Below are positions 6,019 through 7,944 of a stretch of DNA of 7,944 bases, piece after piece. The notes beneath the pieces are model-generated. The model was not told the DNA's origin. It did not search any database and saw only the letters and a program-made list of their open reading frames with translations. Position numbers and translations under genes: made by a program. Every line of letters begins with the position of its first letter. Positions within the stretch are counted from its first letter, which is position 1. This DNA comes from Anaeroplasmataceae bacterium (GTDB taxonomy: Bacteria > Bacillota_I > Bacilli_A > Acholeplasmatales > Anaeroplasmataceae): assembly GCA_020024985.1 (NCBI GenBank), contig JAHHSW010000034.1:1-7944 (forward strand), read 5' to 3'.

Positions 6019-7944
6019 GTGAAAAAGAAAAACTTAATAATTCTTTTATTGATACCTTTTATCATTGCACTTTTAGGTATTATCACTATTAATGCATCCT
6101 TTAATACCTTCTATGGAGATATAACCTCAATAGAATGGGAATATGAGGATCAGGAGGCCTTTAACCTTAATGCTGCAAGGTATATTTTAAGGGCTCAGGC
6201 TAAAAATACTAATAACTCACCACTTGATGATGGCAATCAGCTAGTCTGGAGGGTTGAAAATAAGGATAAGAATATAATTGATCCAATTGCTAGGATTGTG
6301 GTTGAAAATGGAATAAGCTATTTAGTACCACTTAGTGATGGAGAGGTTATAATCACCTGTAGTAATTTAAAGGGTAATGTAAGTAAAAGAATGACTGCAA
6401 TAATCTATAGTGATGGTGCAATCGTTATTACCCCAGCTATTAAGGGCTCAGGTAGTAATATTGATAGTAATATTTACTACGGAGAATACGATTTATTGGG
6501 CAGTAATAAAACTCCTGCAAGCTTTAAATTAAAGTATAAATGTATTCCAGAAGATCTTAATAGTAACCTTAAAATAAATAGTAGTGATAATATTAACGCT
6601 AAAATAGAAAATAATGAGAATATAGTTAATGTTATAAATAGTAACGAAAGCAAGGAATCATATATAGAGCTTAGTGCTAATGAAATTAAGCAAAGATATG
6701 ATTTTATAGCAGTAGATGAGGGTGTTAACTGCTATAGCTATGATGATCTATTAGAGTGTACAAATAAATCAGCTAATGGTGAAATTGTAGTTTTAAGAAA
6801 ATCCCTTGAATCACTTGCAAATTATAATAGCTCTGATAAAAATAATGTGGCCCTATTTGGTCATTATAATAGCCAAGCTAAAAGCTTTACATTCAAGGAT
6901 GAGGTTTACCGCTTTGAAACAACCTACAATCATGAATATATTGATCAGTGGAATGAATTCACTAGGACAAATAAGGATTATAAGCCAATTAATAAAGAGG
7001 TTTTAGCAGGACTGAGGGTTCAAAAGGATTTCTATGGTAATGGATATTCAATAAATATGCATAACCTAACCTATCCTAGTTTGATAACTGAGGTTAATAA
7101 GGATGGAGACATTGTTGAGGTTCCTACCCTAGCTAAGGATGATTTATTTAGAGGCCCTAAGGAGCTATATACCCTAGGAGACCCAAATAATATGCCATTA
7201 ATTACGGCCTATGGTCAGGATAATAGTGGTATTTATATGGATGGAGATAATATTACAATTAATGATATTAATATTAGAAATTGTGATATGGGTCAAAGCC
7301 TAAGCTTTTTAAATACTGTAGGTAGTGTAGTAGATGTTTTAGGAGATAATAATACAATTAAAAATAGTAGGCTAAGTAATGGTAAGAATGTTTTAAGAAG
7401 CTTCTCATCAAATAATTTAACCGTTGATAATTCCTTATTATCTAATTCCTTAAACTTCTTAATTTCTACAGGTAGTAATGAATATATTAAATATGATGAG
7501 CTATCTAAATTTGAGCTTAAGGGCTATGATGGAACACCATATAGCTTAAGCCTTACTGAATTTTTAGGTAAGGAAAAGCCAGGTGATGAGGCTTTAAATA
7601 CCTTCCTACATGGTACCTATAAGGATATTAATTTAATGAAGGAATCATTAATGAGCATCCAAAGAGCGCTTAATCCAGTAGAAAGGGTTTTGGATAATTT
7701 CCATGGCAGCATGGTTGTTAATGATACCTATTTATATCATAGTGGCTTATCAGCAATAAGCTTTGAGACCTTATTCAATGGTCCATTCCTATATTCAAAA
7801 TCACCAAGCCTAATAGAGGATATTTTCTCATCTGTTAGTATGGGTGGTAAGCCAGTTGCCCCATTTATTCCAAGCAGGGTTACTGGTCTATCCTATCCAG
7901 TTAGTGTTAATTTAACTGGTAATACAAGATTCTATGATTATAAG
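6019..7944 (+). CDS. Large exported Ig-like/beta-helix surface protein (3'-truncated by window edge)
   Basis: The frame runs from GTG without a stop for 642 codons to the window end, so the full protein is larger. A basic KKKN start and a hydrophobic stretch (about 6-25) form a signal peptide or N-terminal membrane anchor. Residues 76-137, beginning LVWRVEN and containing GEVIITCSNLKGN, look like a bacterial Ig-like (Big) domain. An Asn/Ser-rich spacer follows at about 181-212. Residues 330-485 contain repeating short strands such as GNGYSINMHNL, DNITINDINIRNCD and DNNTIKNSRLSN, the pattern of a right-handed parallel beta-helix as in pectate-lyase-like and NosD-like proteins. Residues 486-642 hold more mixed sequence with no motif I recognise. 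No sugar-cleaving catalytic residues can be assigned. It is the last gene seen in the operon and a plausible substrate of the signal peptidase encoded upstream; binding or adhesion is inferred only from the fold. No cell-wall sorting signal can be seen because the end is missing. Confidence 0.82.
   Translation, partial: MKKKNLIILLLIPFIIALLGIITINASFNTFYGDITSIEWEYEDQEAFNLNAARYILRAQAKNTNNSPLDDGNQLVWRVENKDKNIIDPIARIVVENGISYLVPLSDGEVIITCSNLKGNVSKRMTAIIYSDGAIVITPAIKGSGSNIDSNIYYGEYDLLGSNKTPASFKLKYKCIPEDLNSNLKINSSDNINAKIENNENIVNVINSNESKESYIELSANEIKQRYDFIAVDEGVNCYSYDDLLECTNKSANGEIVVLRKSLESLANYNSSDKNNVALFGHYNSQAKSFTFKDEVYRFETTYNHEYIDQWNEFTRTNKDYKPINKEVLAGLRVQKDFYGNGYSINMHNLTYPSLITEVNKDGDIVEVPTLAKDDLFRGPKELYTLGDPNNMPLITAYGQDNSGIYMDGDNITINDINIRNCDMGQSLSFLNTVGSVVDVLGDNNTIKNSRLSNGKNVLRSFSSNNLTVDNSLLSNSLNFLISTGSNEYIKYDELSKFELKGYDGTPYSLSLTEFLGKEKPGDEALNTFLHGTYKDINLMKESLMSIQRALNPVERVLDNFHGSMVVNDTYLYHSGLSAISFETLFNGPFLYSKSPSLIEDIFSSVSMGGKPVAPFIPSRVTGLSYPVSVNLTGNTRFYDYK
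7006..7473 (+). repeat. Beta-helix strand repeats within the surface protein
   Basis: This covers residues 330-485 of the exported protein. Irregular repeats of roughly 20-25 residues share a pattern of alternating Ile/Val/Leu strands, Asn at turns, and recurring Asp-Asn or Ser-Asn pairs (SGIYMDGDNITINDINI, VVDVLGDNNTIKNSRL, VLRSFSSNNLTVDNSLL). This is protein-level repetition; the DNA copies are not identical. Confidence 0.55.

Noticed and set aside
6559..6654. Tandem DNA repeat in the surface protein gene
   Set aside because: The AAT/AGT-rich stretch is low-complexity Asn/Ser coding sequence without a regular repeat unit.
6806..7006. 66-residue open frame on the plus strand
   Set aside because: It is out of phase within the long beta-helix protein gene, which has consistent coding sequence across this stretch.

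Overview
The window looks like one tightly packed, single-strand piece of an operon from a low-GC Gram-positive bacterium. My best guess is an uncultivated gut member of the Bacilli/Mollicutes-like group (RF39- or Erysipelotrichales-like). This rests on the AT-rich sequence, AGA/AGG/CGT/CGC-only arginine codons, TGG for Trp, TAA/TAG stops, strong AGGAGG-type ribosome binding sites and no outer-membrane features. The taxonomic call is inference only.

Layout, all on the + strand. (1) Positions 1-523 hold the 3' part of a signal peptidase I of the SipW/archaeal-ER type; its start lies upstream of the window. (2) 527-2335 encodes a four-helix membrane protein fused to a cytosolic McrB/MoxR-like AAA+ ATPase. 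(3) 2445-3662 encodes a DUF2357/McrC-like partner ending in a zinc ribbon. Its natural start appears to be an ATG at 2340, but the tenth codon is an in-frame amber, so the 5' end is interrupted or the real start is later. (4) 3666-4415 is an ABC ATPase and 4415-6001 its two-times-six-helix ABC-2 permease; they overlap by one base. (5) 6019 to the window end is a 642-codon open frame, unfinished at the edge, for an exported or membrane-anchored surface protein. It carries an Ig-like (Big-type) segment and a right-handed beta-helix.

Gaps are 3 bases, about 100 bases (explained by the interrupted start), 3 bases, an overlap, and 17 bases. I see no internal terminator or convincing promoter, so all genes are probably co-transcribed from a promoter upstream of the window. 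There is no gene-free stretch over 300 bases, and I found no tRNA, rRNA, CRISPR array or insertion sequence.

Working model (inference): the operon combines a signal peptidase, an ABC exporter and a large extracellular beta-helix protein with a membrane-tethered McrB-like ATPase and its McrC-like partner. The usual reading of an McrBC-like pair is type IV restriction. Here the membrane anchor, the altered McrB GTPase signature, the lack of a visible nuclease site and the surface-protein neighbours suggest instead a membrane-associated AAA+ machine involved in export or assembly of surface proteins. This is the most unusual part of the window.
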